DNA of 64,000 nucleotides from Niveispirillum sp048066115 (GCF_048066115.1 NZ_JBLTYX010000013.1:62001-126000); one strand, 5' to 3'; positions 18,901 through 25,493 are shown, numbered from the stretch's first letter. Program-made: numbers and translations. Notes: a model not told the origin generated them from the sequence alone.

Positions 18901-21029
18901 GCCTCCGCCCCGACACTGATGTCGCCCTGGATCTGCAGCGCGGTACCGGACGCCACCGAGGTGCCGGCGGCGGTCGTGCCCAGGGCCGTGGCGTTGCTGA
19001 TGTTCAGCACGCCCGTGGTGACGCTGGTGGCGCCGGTATGGGTGTTGGCACCCGACAGGGCCAGGGTGCCCGCACCCGCCTTGGTGATGCCGCCATTGCT
19101 GATCACGCCGCCCAGCGTCGCATCGGTGGCACTGGTGCCGGTGATGTCGTTGACCGTCAGCGTGCGCGTGGAACCGCCCAGTCCGAGCGTGCCCGACAAT
19201 GTCACCGTATCGGTGGCGGCGGCGCCGGCGATGGTGAAATCGCCGCCCACGGTCATGTTGTTGGCGAAGGCACGGGCCCCGCCGCCGCCCTGGAAGGTGC
19301 CGCCATTGATGGTCAGGCCGCCGGTGCCGAAGGAAGTATTGGCATTGCCCTGCACGGTGCCGGCCGACAGCGTGGTCGTGCCGGCATAGTTGGCGTTGGC
19401 GCCGCTGATGACCAGGGTGCCGGCGCCAGACTTGGTCAGGCCGCCATCGCCGGCGATGGCACCGGTGCCGGCGATGGTCTTGCTGCCGGTGGTGATGTTC
19501 AGGCTGGTGCTGCTGCTGGCATCGTGCAGGTACATCACCGTGCCCTGGGCGCTGCCAGCGGTAGCGGCTGAGCCGGGAGGGCCTATGGTGCTGGTCGTGC
19601 CTGCGGCGCCGCCCGTTACCGAATAGGCGCCCGTGAAGCCGCCATCGGTGATGGTCAGGCTGCCGCCACTGCTGACGAAGACGGCACCGCCAAGGGCGGC
19701 ACCGCCGCCGCCGGCGCCAGTCGCGCCGCCATTGCCGGCCAGCGTGCCGCCGGTGCCGCTTGTAGAGCCACCGCCGCCGCCGGCCCCGAAGCCGCCATTG
19801 GCGCCAGCACCGCCGCCACTGCCGCCACCGCCGCCACCGCCGCCAGCACCGAAGCCGCCCGTTCCTCCGCTGGACGCGTTGGACCCGCCGCCGCCGCCGC
19901 CGCCATAGGCGCCGCCCGCACCCCCGATGGCAGCGCCACCGCCGCCACCGCCGCCACCGACGCCACCGGCCCCGCCCACGCCCCGGTTGTTGCCGCCGCC
20001 GCCGCCGCCGCCGGACAGGCCGCCATTGCCGGCCGTGCGGTCGCCGGCCCCGCCGCTGCCGCCACCGCCGGCGTAATCCGTCCCGTTCTGGCCATTGCCG
20101 GCAGCGGTGGAATTGCTGCCCGTTCCACCTGTACCGCCGCCGCCGGCCCCGGTGCCGGCGACATTATTGTTACCCGCCGTGCCGTTATCGCCGCTGTCGC
20201 CGCCGCCGCCGCCGCCGCCCGCACCGTTGTTGATACTCTGGATCTCCCCGCCACCGCCATTGCCCAGCCGTCCACCGCCGCCGCCGCCGCCGCCGCCATC
20301 GCCGCCGGCACCGCCATCGCCGAATTCACCACCACCGCCACCGGCACCGACATCGGCACCATTGCCGCCATTGCCGGCATAGCCGCCGCCGCCGGCACCG
20401 GCGGACGAGAAGGCGATGGAACTGCCGCCGCCACCGCCCAGACCGCCGCCACCACCACCACCACCACCGCCATCACTGGCCCGGTTGCCGCCCTTGCCAC
20501 CCTTGGCGTCGGCATCGCCGACATTGACATTGGTCAGCGTGACCGAGGCGCCGGTGCCCACGAAGACGGCGCCGCCCGCCCCCAGGCCGCCGCCCCCACC
20601 GCCGCCATTCTGGCTGCCATTGCCGCCGTCGCCGCCTTGGGCCAGGGCGTTGAGGATGTTCACGCCGTTGATGGTCACGGTGCCGTTATGGACGAAGAAG
20701 ACGCGGCCGGTGTCGTTGGCGTCGATATTGAAGCCGTTGCCGGTGAAACCCATGCTGGCCGTGATCATCGGCAGCGACTGGCCGAGCGTGATGTTGCCAC
20801 CCAGCCGGATGTCGGCATCGCCGCCCTGATTGGCAGCGAAGATGGCGGCCCGCAGGTCGGCTTCGTTGGAGACGGTGACGAAGGCCGATGCCGGTTGCAG
20901 TGCCGTCAGCATCAAGGCGGCCGTGGGCAAAGTACCCCATCCCGCCAGCCATCGCCGCGCGCGCCGGGGTGCGGTTGCGTGCGGGCCGGCGGAACGCAAC
21001 GCGGAGCTGCCCAGCAGGTACTGCCTCAT
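9963..21029 (-). CDS. Giant autotransporter adhesin with PATR repeats (about 3,690 residues)
   Basis: 3,688 residues from the ATG at 21029 (the frame is open to 21302). An extended, arginine-rich signal peptide (MRQYLLGSS..., RRARRWLAGW, cleavage near QPASA-FVTVS at about residue 49) leads into a right-handed beta-helix-type passenger. Residues about 130-460 are extremely glycine-rich. From about 480 to 3,300 the chain is built of passenger-associated transport repeats; I count 25 copies of the K-x-G-x-G-x-L core, each followed by a TGxTxxxxGTLR-like segment. The last 280 residues are an autotransporter beta-barrel ending in the aromatic LRIAW. Type V secretion would place the passenger outside the cell as an adhesin or biofilm protein (inference). 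Confidence 0.95.
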   Translation of the reverse strand: MRQYLLGSSALRSAGPHATAPRRARRWLAGWGTLPTAALMLTALQPASAFVTVSNEADLRAAIFAANQGGDADIRLGGNITLGQSLPMITASMGFTGNGFNIDANDTGRVFFVHNGTVTINGVNILNALAQGGDGGNGSQNGGGGGGGLGAGGAVFVGTGASVTLTNVNVGDADAKGGKGGNRASDGGGGGGGGGGLGGGGGSSIAFSSAGAGGGGYAGNGGNGADVGAGGGGGEFGDGGAGGDGGGGGGGGGRLGNGGGGEIQSINNGAGGGGGGGDSGDNGTAGNNNVAGTGAGGGGTGGTGSNSTAAGNGQNGTDYAGGGGSGGAGDRTAGNGGLSGGGGGGGNNRGVGGAGGVGGGGGGGGAAIGGAGGAYGGGGGGGSNASSGGTGGFGAGGGGGGGGSGGGAGANGGFGAGGGGGSTSGTGGTLAGNGGATGAGGGGAALGGAVFVSSGGSLTITDGGFTGAYSVTGGAAGTTSTIGPPGSAATAGSAQGTVMYLHDASSSTSLNITTGSKTIAGTGAIAGDGGLTKSGAGTLVISGANANYAGTTTLSAGTVQGNANTSFGTGGLTINGGTFQGGGGARAFANNMTVGGDFTIAGAAATDTVTLSGTLGLGGSTRTLTVNDITGTSATDATLGGVISNGGITKAGAGTLALSGANTHTGATSVTTGVLNISNATALGTTAAGTSVASGTALQIQGDISVGAEALTLNGTGISSDGALRNISGTNSYAGAVTLGSATRVNSDAGTLTLSGTITGTNTNLTVGGAGDSTLSDAIGTGSGTLTKDGTGTLTLSGGNTHTGSTSITAGVLNIQNATALGTTAAGTSVSSGAALQLQGGISVGAEALSLNGTGIASNGALRSISGTNSYAGAITLDGATSIASDAGTLTLSGAITGTNTGLTLGGAGNVTVSGAISIGTGGLTKNGAGTLALSATNSYTGATSVDGGTLRLDAADALSTGALSVATGATLDLNGHSRTVGGLSGGGTVSMGAGSLSVNQGADATYSGAITGTGGVTKTGGSALTLSGGSTYSGTTTISNGSVIIANATALGATAGGTTVASGASLRLQGGISVGAEALTLNGTLGNVSGSNSFAGAISLGGATTIDSAGGSLTLSGGITGTNTGLTIQGSGDLTLSGVATGTGGITKTGTGTLTLTGTNSYTGTTSINAGTLRMGSANALSSSSPLIVAAGATLDLNGFDQILSSLASGSSIDGGIALGTANLTIEQASDGSYAGGLSGSGGLGKTGSGTLTITGSNSHTGTTTISAGTLTLQNAGGLGTTAGGTTVASGAALQLQGGIAVGAEALTLNGGTLRNLSGDNSFAGAITLGSSATISANAGTLNLTGGVSSSNIDLTLGGDGNVSIAGTISLGTGAIHKNGGGGLYLANAVGGGGLHVNGGSVSIGSEDALAATALYLGSGAMLDLGSFSYVTDSLSNTGAIRGNIGLGGGTLTVMQAGDSTYGGVISGSGSLYKDGAGTLTLTGSNSFSGTTNVNAGTLRIGAAGALSASSTLVVATGATLDLNGFSQTIANLAGGSGISGNIALGTATLTLNQGSDGTYAGNISGTGNLVKNGGGVLTLAGTNDYSGTTSVNAGTLRLGAAGALSSASSLSLAAGATLDLNGFDHTIGNLGSGVDGNIALGSANLTLQLGSSGTYAGNITGTGNVTKTGSGTLTLAGASLHAGETRITEGAVTITHAGALGSAAGGTRVDVGAALQLQGGITVATETLTLDGGTLVNLSGTNIYAGDIILGSALGSGGRIDSAAGSLTLSGTISNGPAPSAAALPGRMAMPSLLAAAADTGLIVGGNGDVLITGAIDIGTGGLTKEGTGILTLSGANSYSGATLVNAGTLRLGSADALSAASALSVAAGATLDLNGFSQTIGNLGGNGGDIALGTATLTVAQTGDATYAGRILGSGDLVKIGTGTLTLTGANAHAGGTSIDAGTLRIGAAGALSANADIALASGARLDLNGFDQTVAALTGAGTVTLGTGTLTVAQGTDGSFQGAITGAGGFTKTGAGTLTLSGTSDYAGTTSVAAGTLRLGSAGALSAASPLSLAAGTTLDLNGFSQTLGSLSGTGAVALGTGTLTLAGTGTYAGAFTGTGGVTKTGAGTLTLTGASLHQGTTSVAAGTLVIANASALGGTGSGTSVAQGASLLLQGGISVGAEALTLNGTLGSLSGANLYAGIIHLGSGAVIDSAGGSLTLTGAITGTDTGLSVAGAGDTMITGAVTIGMGALVNQGTGSLTLTGTITGTDRDLSVGGTGDTTIAGTIAIGTGALVKQGTGALTLAAAGLHTGATRIEGGTLSIGADNALSASAPLSLSGSGILDLNGFDQAVGTLSGTGTVALGTGTLTIGQTADATYAGTITGAGGVTKIGSGTLTLSGTNLYTGATRIDAGTLRLGTAGVLSTRSTLSLAVGAALDLNGFDQAVGDLGGAIGGDIRLGGATLTVNQVTDALYGGGISGSGDVAKQGNGTLTLAGANSHTGTTRIGGGTVILRDANGLGGTGGGTIVTGGANLQLAGGIRVGAEALTLEGGSLGNLSDDNTYAGSINLLAPARIDSQAGTLTLSGTITGSGSTLALGGAGHMLITGTIALGTGGLVKDGAGALTLAGAITGSSTLTIGGTGDTLITGAIATGSGGLAKNGTGTLTLAGTNLYGGATSIDAGTLRIGAAGALSATSPLSLATGATLDLNGFDQTIGTLSAAAGINGDIALGTGTLTVSQAVDGLYAGTLSGAGNLVKTGAGTLTLASVASHQGTTRIEAGGITLLDAGALGGTAGGTIVADGASLNLQGGIAVGAEALTLNGGSLTGLSGANSYAGAITLGSSGRVVSAGGLLSLTGPISGAGATLTVAGTGDTGIADTMTLDSLVKDSAGTLTLSGSGNRMATATVNAGTLRLGTAGALSSGTGLFLASGAVLDLNGFDQTLAGLGGGVSGDILLGAGTLTVNQGTDATYAGHLSGTGGLVKTGTGSLTLSAGNSFAGLTRVTAGTLVVGDAAALGGAGSGTIIDAGGTLRLQGVQLAGEALTLNGGRLEGTGISAHTGSITLTQSARVGTDGSLTLAGPITGGGGLVKEGSGTLVLTGANAYTGGTTVSAGTLRAGMDSLNGAVTVNGVLAVDAATTAGSNSVAVTVGTGGLLHGLGPIRGTVTIGAGGTYSAGNSPGTQTVAGSFTQNGGTFLVEIDGTGTGNGAGNYDRLLVGGAPGLFTANGGTLAPRLRAITGSASNSFTALLGQRFTIIEATGGVSGSFAGLEQPTQGLTAGTRFDALYGTNSLTLVVTPARYAELSGLGLTTNANQQAVGAALDAIRPTAGRRLEGEAASLFNNLYAAGSDVQVIGSALDDLGGVLHAETMSAALQTSRLFGGFLDERLHDLRAGRAGSQAGNPSLNLSVGSGGRTSASFAPGQAAGNAGGGPSSVLRAWTSAAAGFNRTGDDGNSPGARNRAIAAAAGLDGEWLPGWQTGLALGYTNSKIDGHQGIGDGTIDGYRLAAYGAHEAGPLFVTASLSYAFNQYNGTRDLAGTRATAKADGRDLGAALSAGYRMTADGLEIEPTVSVRYDRIKRDGFTETGAGLFNLSGRADTLDGLLTRLGVRAARTFQTEGGALVTPMLKLGWVRDWDDRAGSSAAALAGSGFAIAAADPGRDGLAYGAGITMELDGRIDLFADYGGESRSNATSHTAKAGLRIAW
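10000..19640 (-). repeat. Tandem PATR-coding repeat DNA inside the autotransporter gene
   Basis: Irregular units of roughly 250-450 bases recur through the passenger region. Near-identical stretches include the bases coding LDLNGFDQT/LDLNGFSQT and GTLTLSG (on the plus strand seen as GTTCAGGTCCAG and CAGGGTCAGGGTGCCGG). The repeats create long antisense open frames on the plus strand. This DNA is prone to slippage, recombination and assembly collapse. The outer bounds are approximate. Confidence 0.85.
19640..20640 (-). repeat. Glycine-rich low-complexity coding segment
   Basis: About 1 kb in which the coding strand is dominated by GGC/GGT/GGN codons, giving runs of up to about ten consecutive glycines separated by short N, A, S or D motifs (for example GNGG and GAGG). 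It lies between the signal peptide/first beta strands and the PATR array of the autotransporter. Similar glycine-rich heads occur in other very large autotransporters and polymorphic outer-membrane proteins. The bounds are approximate. Confidence 0.8.
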
Positions 21030-21355
21030 CGATGACTGCCCCCATGATCTCGTTGAAACGGCATCCGGGCGCCCCATGCCCGATGCCGCCGGTGGGGAAT
21101 TTTGCGGTACCCACCTTGATCCCCACCCAGAAACTTGACGGAACCCGGTGCCGATCGCCAGCCACCCAAAGTCGATATGCAACTTGGCAGAGGTGGCGTC
21201 TGGCTCCGGTTTTCCGACGAAAAAACAACATGTTGCAGGTCGGAAAATCGCCCATCCCCGATGTGGGGTTGCCAAGTGAAAACAGCGAACTCTTGTCCGC
21301 ATCGGCGGCTTGCATCAATGTCCGGTTTATATGAGCAAGCGACGGGAAGTTATGC
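21030..21355. other. Divergent intergenic region, autotransporter / AraC regulator
   Basis: 326 bases without a credible gene. The region is less GC-rich than its surroundings, especially 21210-21330, and must hold the promoters of both the autotransporter (leftward) and the regulator (rightward). The only clear structure is the nested inverted repeat at 21210-21247, listed separately. I cannot assign -35/-10 boxes with confidence. Confidence 0.6.
21210..21247. promoter_or_regulatory. Nested inverted repeat, candidate operator
   Basis: Outer arms TTTTCCGAC (21210-21218) and GTCGGAAAA (21239-21247) are perfect complements. Between them lies the perfect 10-base palindrome CAACATGTTG (21226-21235), centred two bases off the outer repeat. 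It sits between the divergent autotransporter and AraC-family genes and could bind the regulator or fold as a hairpin. The role is inferred from position. Confidence 0.5.
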
Positions 21356-22414
21356 GTGAGCGTTCGCGTCGTCAGCCAATCCACCGGGCGCCCGGCCGGC
21401 TGGTCTTGTCACCACAGAGGCAGCATCTTGTCCGATATCGAATGGCTCATGGATGGCGCGGACGGTTCCCGATCGCTGCTTGTGGAGGAACGCACGCCCG
21501 TCGATGACGATAATTGGCGGGGCGTGATCGAGCGGATCGAGGTGGCGCCGGGCCTGCGCGTCTTCCTGGTCGGTGCCGATATCCTGCGGGACATGGTGGT
21601 GGAACCACGCAACAATGCCTCCACCACCTGGCTGACGGGGCAGGTCAGTGCCACGGGCGTGCTGGACCATCGTTTCACCAGCGGGCTGGAACTGCGCGTC
21701 ATGCCGGAGCAGGCCATGCTGTTCCGGCCGCTGGAAACCTCCTCGATCGCCACCCTGAAGGGCGGGCAGGGTCTGCGTCTGGCCGGCTATGCCTTCGATC
21801 TGGATCGTGCCGCCAGTCTGTTCGACGGAAGGGTGCCGGCGGTGCTGGCCCCGCTGTTCGCCGCCGATCCGGTCCATACGCCCGTGGTGCCGACCCGCGC
21901 CACGGCCCGGTTGCGTCGGCTGGCCGACGATCTGTTCGCGCCGGGATTGAACGGGGCGCTGCGGGCCTTGTTCATGGAAGGGGTGGCGTTGCAGCTGCTG
22001 GCGCTGCAGGCCGCTTCGGTGGCCGAGACGGGGGCGGCCCGACCCGGTGCCCTGTCGCCGGCGGAGCGGGCCTTGATCATGGAGGCGCGGGAGCGGCTGC
22101 TGGCCGACATGCGCAACCCGCCGGGCCTGGGCGCCCTGGCCGCCGCCGTGGGCCTGACGGAACGCCGGCTGAACGCCGGCTTCAAGGAGATGTTCGCCAC
22201 CACGGTCTATGAGCTGCTGCGCAACGAGCGGCTGGAACATGCCCGCCGTGCCATCACCACGGAGGATGTGGTCCTGAAGGAGATCGCCTATCGCGTCGGC
22301 TACAACCATGTCTCCAACTTCATCCACGCCTTCACCGCCCGTTTCGGCGTGCCGCCCCGCGGATATCCGCAGGCGCGGCCGGCCAGGCGCAGGGGTGAAG
22401 CATCAGGCCAGTGA
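21356..22414 (+). CDS. AraC family transcriptional regulator
   Basis: 352 residues from a GTG at 21356 (GGGAAG upstream); a TTG at 21428 with GAGG upstream is an equally reasonable start. The C-terminal 100 residues hold the two AraC helix-turn-helix motifs: LGALAAAVGLTERRLNAGFKEMF and the recognition region LKEIAYRVGYNHVSNFIHAF, then FGVPPRGY. The N-terminal 220 residues form a ligand-binding domain without a recognisable fold; the overall layout resembles PchR-type siderophore-responsive regulators (weak). It is transcribed away from the giant autotransporter gene, so control of that gene or of itself is the simplest hypothesis. Confidence 0.9.
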   Translation: MSVRVVSQSTGRPAGWSCHHRGSILSDIEWLMDGADGSRSLLVEERTPVDDDNWRGVIERIEVAPGLRVFLVGADILRDMVVEPRNNASTTWLTGQVSATGVLDHRFTSGLELRVMPEQAMLFRPLETSSIATLKGGQGLRLAGYAFDLDRAASLFDGRVPAVLAPLFAADPVHTPVVPTRATARLRRLADDLFAPGLNGALRALFMEGVALQLLALQAASVAETGAARPGALSPAERALIMEARERLLADMRNPPGLGALAAAVGLTERRLNAGFKEMFATTVYELLRNERLEHARRAITTEDVVLKEIAYRVGYNHVSNFIHAFTARFGVPPRGYPQARPARRRGEASGQ

Positions 22415-22897
22415 TATCACCGCGCCGGGATCGCGCCTCGCCTCCCCAAGGATGAAGTCGGCCAGGGTCTGGCACAGGGGATCATCGTCGCCCGCCGCCC
22501 CCGAACTGACGCCCAGGCAGCCCAGATAGAGCGGCTGCGCGCCACCGGGCACCAGCAGGGCACGCGACCCCTTGTAGGCGCACAGGCCGGGGAACCCTGA
22601 AAGCTGTGGGTTGAACCCTTCACCCCAGATGTCGGAGCCATAGCCGATCTGTACCGCCGTTGCCGCCTTGGCCAGCGCCGTGCGGTCGGCGGTCAGCACC
22701 GTGCAGGGATCGGCATAGGACAGCACCACCCGCCCCATCGGATTGACCAGGCAGAAGGAGAACCGCCCCAGCGATTTCCCCGCCGCGAAGCTGAAGAAAC
22801 GCGGCAGGAAGGCCGGGTTGAAATCGGCCAGCAGCACGGGCACGCCGGGCGTGTCCTTGGCGATGCGGACCAGGGTCTGGAAGGGCGCGGGGATCAT
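22403..22897 (-). CDS. GlcG/HbpS-like (haem-degrading domain) protein
   Basis: 164 residues. VNPMGRVVLSYADP, ALAKAATAVQIGYGS and GGAQPLYLGCLGVSSGAAGDDDPLCQTLADFIL follow the GlcG/HbpS domain pattern (D-x-x-G ... A-x-x-K-A-x-T-A ... G-G-x-P-I ... G-x-I-G-V-S-G). Members bind haem or small molecules; many have no known role. It lies nine bases downstream of the nucleoside-hydrolase-like gene, so the two are probably cotranscribed. Its 3' end overlaps the convergent AraC gene by 12 bases. The family assignment is reasonable, the function open. Confidence 0.65.
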   Translation of the reverse strand: MIPAPFQTLVRIAKDTPGVPVLLADFNPAFLPRFFSFAAGKSLGRFSFCLVNPMGRVVLSYADPCTVLTADRTALAKAATAVQIGYGSDIWGEGFNPQLSGFPGLCAYKGSRALLVPGGAQPLYLGCLGVSSGAAGDDDPLCQTLADFILGEARRDPGAVISLA

Positions 22898-22906
22898 CGG
22901 GGTTCC

Positions 22907-23935
22907 TTAAGCGAAGGCGGCGAACTTGGCGAACATGTCGGCGAAGGTCAGCCGCGTGTCGATGCCGGTATGGATGCGCATGGGCCGGCCGTCGGGATCG
23001 GGGACATAGCGGCCATCATCGCCGATGCGCGGGGTGGGGCGGACGATATAGGGGCTGGATGCGCTGTCCGGCTCGAACGAGGATTGCAGCGCCGTGACGG
23101 TGACCAGGGGGCTGTCGCCCAGGATATAGGTCTCCCCCAGATTGGCGCTGACAGTATCCGTCACCCGCTCCAGCTGTTTCAGCAAATAGGTGCCCAGGGC
23201 GCCGGCGGGGCGCAGGCCCAGTGCCAGCTCCGCGTGGCTGATGATCAGCTGGCGATAGGTGTTGCGCGGGATCTGCCAAATTTCCACCGCGCTGTCGTTG
23301 AACAGGGTCTGGGCGGCGGGCAGGTCGATGGCCAGGTTATATTCCTTGTCCTTGCGCGCCGGCACGCCCGGCAGCAGATCGCCATGTTCCATGCCGCCGA
23401 TCCAGACCAGCTTCAGCCGCCCGGCGATGCGCGGTTCCAGCCGCACCGCCTCCGCCAGCTCGGTCAGACCGGCACCGGCGGCGTAGAACAGTGGCAGCTT
23501 GGTATCCTCCCGCATCGCTTCGGCAATGATACGGCGGACGGCGGGCGTGGCTTCCGCCGGCGTCCCCCTGGGCGGGGCGGCGTTGCGGCCGGGGATGACC
23601 TCCGGCCGCCTGGTCAGGCGCATCACGTCCATCAGTTCGCGGACGCGGTCGACGGCGTTGTCGGCCTGGCGCGTGGACTTGTCCAGGAAGTCGCCGACAT
23701 GGATGTGGGAGCCGATGATCAGCGGGATGTCCACGGACGGCGAGGCCAGATGGTGGGCCAGCTGGAACAGCCCGTCCGGATCGCCGGAGAAATCATTGTC
23801 GATGATCACCCGCTGGCGCGGCTTTGCAGACAGTGCGAGGGCGGGTGAGGGCAGAAGTCCGATGGCGGCCAAGCCGGCCAGCATATTCCGGCGGGACGGG
23901 GTGTACCCGGTACTTATGCCGAATGCCGTTGCCAT
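22907..23935 (-). CDS. Nucleoside hydrolase-like protein, probable Tat substrate
   Basis: 342 residues. The N-terminus carries S-R-R-N-M-L followed by a hydrophobic stretch and PALALS, which looks like a twin-arginine signal, so the enzyme is probably periplasmic. RVIIDNDFSGDPDGLFQL is the calcium-binding N-terminal motif of the inosine-uridine nucleoside hydrolase superfamily, in the variant form D-x-D-x-x-G-D-P-D rather than D-x-D-x-x-x-D-D. LKLVWIGGMEHGD fits the central strand. The substrate may be a nucleoside or another N-glycoside. GAGGAG precedes the ATG. It is followed closely by the GlcG-like gene. Confidence 0.78.
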   Translation of the reverse strand: MATAFGISTGYTPSRRNMLAGLAAIGLLPSPALALSAKPRQRVIIDNDFSGDPDGLFQLAHHLASPSVDIPLIIGSHIHVGDFLDKSTRQADNAVDRVRELMDVMRLTRRPEVIPGRNAAPPRGTPAEATPAVRRIIAEAMREDTKLPLFYAAGAGLTELAEAVRLEPRIAGRLKLVWIGGMEHGDLLPGVPARKDKEYNLAIDLPAAQTLFNDSAVEIWQIPRNTYRQLIISHAELALGLRPAGALGTYLLKQLERVTDTVSANLGETYILGDSPLVTVTALQSSFEPDSASSPYIVRPTPRIGDDGRYVPDPDGRPMRIHTGIDTRLTFADMFAKFAAFA

Positions 23936-24006
23936 GGCGCGCTCCTCGATTTTCTAAGTTGAGGGCGTATTTATCATACTTTTTAGGGGCGCTAATCTGT
24001 CTTCGT

Positions 24007-24087
24007 AGGTCGCGGGTGAGCGTCGGCGAACCCCAACAAGCGACGGTGCCACCAATGTCGGGGGTTGCTGACGCTCACCCACGACCT
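24007..24087. repeat. Two-tier palindromic repeat, GTAGGTC family, copy A
   Basis: An imperfect inverted repeat of 81 bases between the anti-sigma gene end and the start of the nucleoside-hydrolase-like gene. The outer arms (AGGTCGCGGGTGAGCGTC against GACGCTCACCCACGACCT) have one mismatch; the inner arms are AACCCCAACA and TGTCGGGGTT. The loop contains ACAAGCGACGGTG, identical to copy C at 41054-41139. It could act as a terminator or be a MITE/REP-like element. Confidence 0.8.
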
Positions 24088-24093
24088 TGCGGA

Positions 24094-24897
24094 TCATCTG
24101 CCCGGATTGGGTCGGGCGATCAGGTGGGCCACGCGTTCCAGCGACCTTATGTCGGTGGTGCCCAGCAGGGCATAGACGAAGGGGCCGGAGCGCCAATAGA
24201 CCACGTCGCCCTCATCGGTATGACCCACCGTGGGGGGCAGGGCGGGCTGGCCGGGCTCGGCCGTGTCTTCCGATACGAACAGCACGGCCGTGCCCTTGGT
24301 CTCATGCTTCCAGAACACCTGCACGGCGTCGCCATGGTCCCAGGCCGTCATCTGCGCGCCCATCAATTGCCAACGCGCGCTGGGCGGGGCGGGGATGGGC
24401 AGGGGATGGGTGCCGTCCGTGGCGGCCAGCTTGGCGGGCAGGTCGGTTTCGGCATAGGTCAGGGCGCGGTCGGCCCCGACCTCCTTCATCGCGGTGCGAT
24501 AGGCCTCCGCCGCTTCGTCCGCGAACAGGGGCACGATATGGGCGGCCTCGGCCGATTGCTGCCCGCCCGTGGGCAGCCAGGACAGGCCATAGCCGGCGGC
24601 CAGCGGCAGCAGGATCATCAGGGCGCGCTGCAGGACATGGGTGGCCCCGCGCCAGATCAGTTGCCGGCGCAGGCGGCCGGCCAGGTGCCTTGTGCCGGCG
24701 TCCAGCGGTGTTGCGAACGCCGTCTCCCCCAGCCCTTCGCGCAGCAGGTCGGCATCGCCCAGGTCGGCCATGATGCGGGCCGCCTCGTCCGGATACTGGG
24801 CCAGCCAGCGCTCCACCTCCGCCCGGCGGCGCGCGTCCAGCCCGCCATCGATATAGGCGTTCAGGTCATCCTCGGTGATGGGATCGAAGGGATGCAT
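24094..24897 (-). CDS. Anti-sigma factor (transmembrane, no zinc motif)
   Basis: 267 residues. The N-terminus ITEDDLNAYIDGGLDARRRAEVERWL is the typical anti-sigma-factor start of proteins paired with ECF sigma factors, without the H-x3-C-x2-C zinc motif. One membrane segment is predicted at about residues 88-105 (LMILLPLAAGYGLSWLP), followed by a periplasmic domain. It starts four bases after the stop of the sigma gene, and the two form an operon. It presumably holds the sigma factor inactive until an envelope signal is sensed. The periplasmic part (WQLMGAQMTAWDHGDAVQVF) resembles the sensor of other such anti-sigma proteins. Confidence 0.85.
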   Translation of the reverse strand: MHPFDPITEDDLNAYIDGGLDARRRAEVERWLAQYPDEAARIMADLGDADLLREGLGETAFATPLDAGTRHLAGRLRRQLIWRGATHVLQRALMILLPLAAGYGLSWLPTGGQQSAEAAHIVPLFADEAAEAYRTAMKEVGADRALTYAETDLPAKLAATDGTHPLPIPAPPSARWQLMGAQMTAWDHGDAVQVFWKHETKGTAVLFVSEDTAEPGQPALPPTVGHTDEGDVVYWRSGPFVYALLGTTDIRSLERVAHLIARPNPGR

Positions 24898-24901
24898 CCG
24901 C

Positions 24902-25423
24902 CTACTCCACCAGTTTGAACGCGGCCCGGCGTTCCTCGGGCGTCGCGGGGCCGCCTTCCATCTGGCTGCGCAGGGCGACGCGGGCCCGGGCCAGGCGCGA
25001 CATGACCGTGCCCATCGGAATGTTCAGCATGTCCGCGATCTCGCGATAACTCATTTCCTCCACCACCGCCAGCAGCAGGATTTCCCGCATCCCGTCGGGC
25101 AGGGAAAGCAGTCTTTCCACCACCTGCTTTGCTTCCACGCGCAGGTCGGGCAGGACCGGTTGGCTGGACGGGGGCAGCGTGTCGGCCACCAGTTCCAGGC
25201 CGGTGCGGGCCACCTGTTCGCGCCGCCAGCCCGACACGAAGGTGTTGTGGGTGATGGACAAGAGCCAGGCCCGCAGGTCCGATCCCGGCCGCCAGCTGCG
25301 GCTGCCGGCCAGGGCCCGGGCCAGGCTTTCCTGGACAAGGTCCTCCACCTGCCCCGGATCGCGGGTCAGCACCAGCGCATAGCGGCGCAGGGCCGGGATA
25401 TGACGGGTGATATCGGGCAGCAA
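24902..25423 (-). CDS. ECF subfamily RNA polymerase sigma factor
   Basis: 173 residues. Region 2 is seen in YALVLTRDPGQVEDLVQESL and WLLSITHNTFVSGWRRE (residues about 16-70); region 4 in REILLLAVVEEMSYREIADM followed by IPMGTVMSRLARARVALR (about 115-155). It is the first gene of a two-gene operon with the anti-sigma factor. The upstream sequence carries GGAATA (25493-25488) and CGTATA (25471-25466) spaced by 16 bases, a plausible autoregulated ECF promoter. A similar promoter faces the other way toward the GMC oxidoreductase gene. Confidence 0.93.
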   Translation of the reverse strand: MLPDITRHIPALRRYALVLTRDPGQVEDLVQESLARALAGSRSWRPGSDLRAWLLSITHNTFVSGWRREQVARTGLELVADTLPPSSQPVLPDLRVEAKQVVERLLSLPDGMREILLLAVVEEMSYREIADMLNIPMGTVMSRLARARVALRSQMEGGPATPEERRAAFKLVE

Positions 25424-25465
25424 GGGGGCGGAACCGGGTCACAGGTTGGCGTGTTTCATCAGCCA

Positions 25466-25493
25466 TATACGCCCCGCCCCCGGCACTTATTCC
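25466..25493 (-). promoter_or_regulatory. Candidate ECF promoter of sigma/anti-sigma operon
   Basis: On the minus strand GGAATA at 25493-25488 and CGTATA at 25471-25466, separated by 16 bases, lie about 43 bases before the sigma start codon. GGAATA/CGTA-type boxes are typical of several ECF groups. Autoregulation is inferred from the match with the divergent box pair at 25562-25588. Confidence 0.5.

Noticed and set aside
10911..19571. Very long plus-strand open frames (568, 999 and 910 codons) antisense to the autotransporter.
   Set aside because: They are the reverse reading of the repeat array: glycine/alanine/glutamine-rich, periodic, without domains, and they start and stop arbitrarily. 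The minus strand holds a complete autotransporter.
9963..19640. CRISPR-like periodic repeats.
   Set aside because: Unit lengths are irregular (about 250-450 bases), repeats are degenerate and lie in one open frame coding PATR modules; there are no cas genes.
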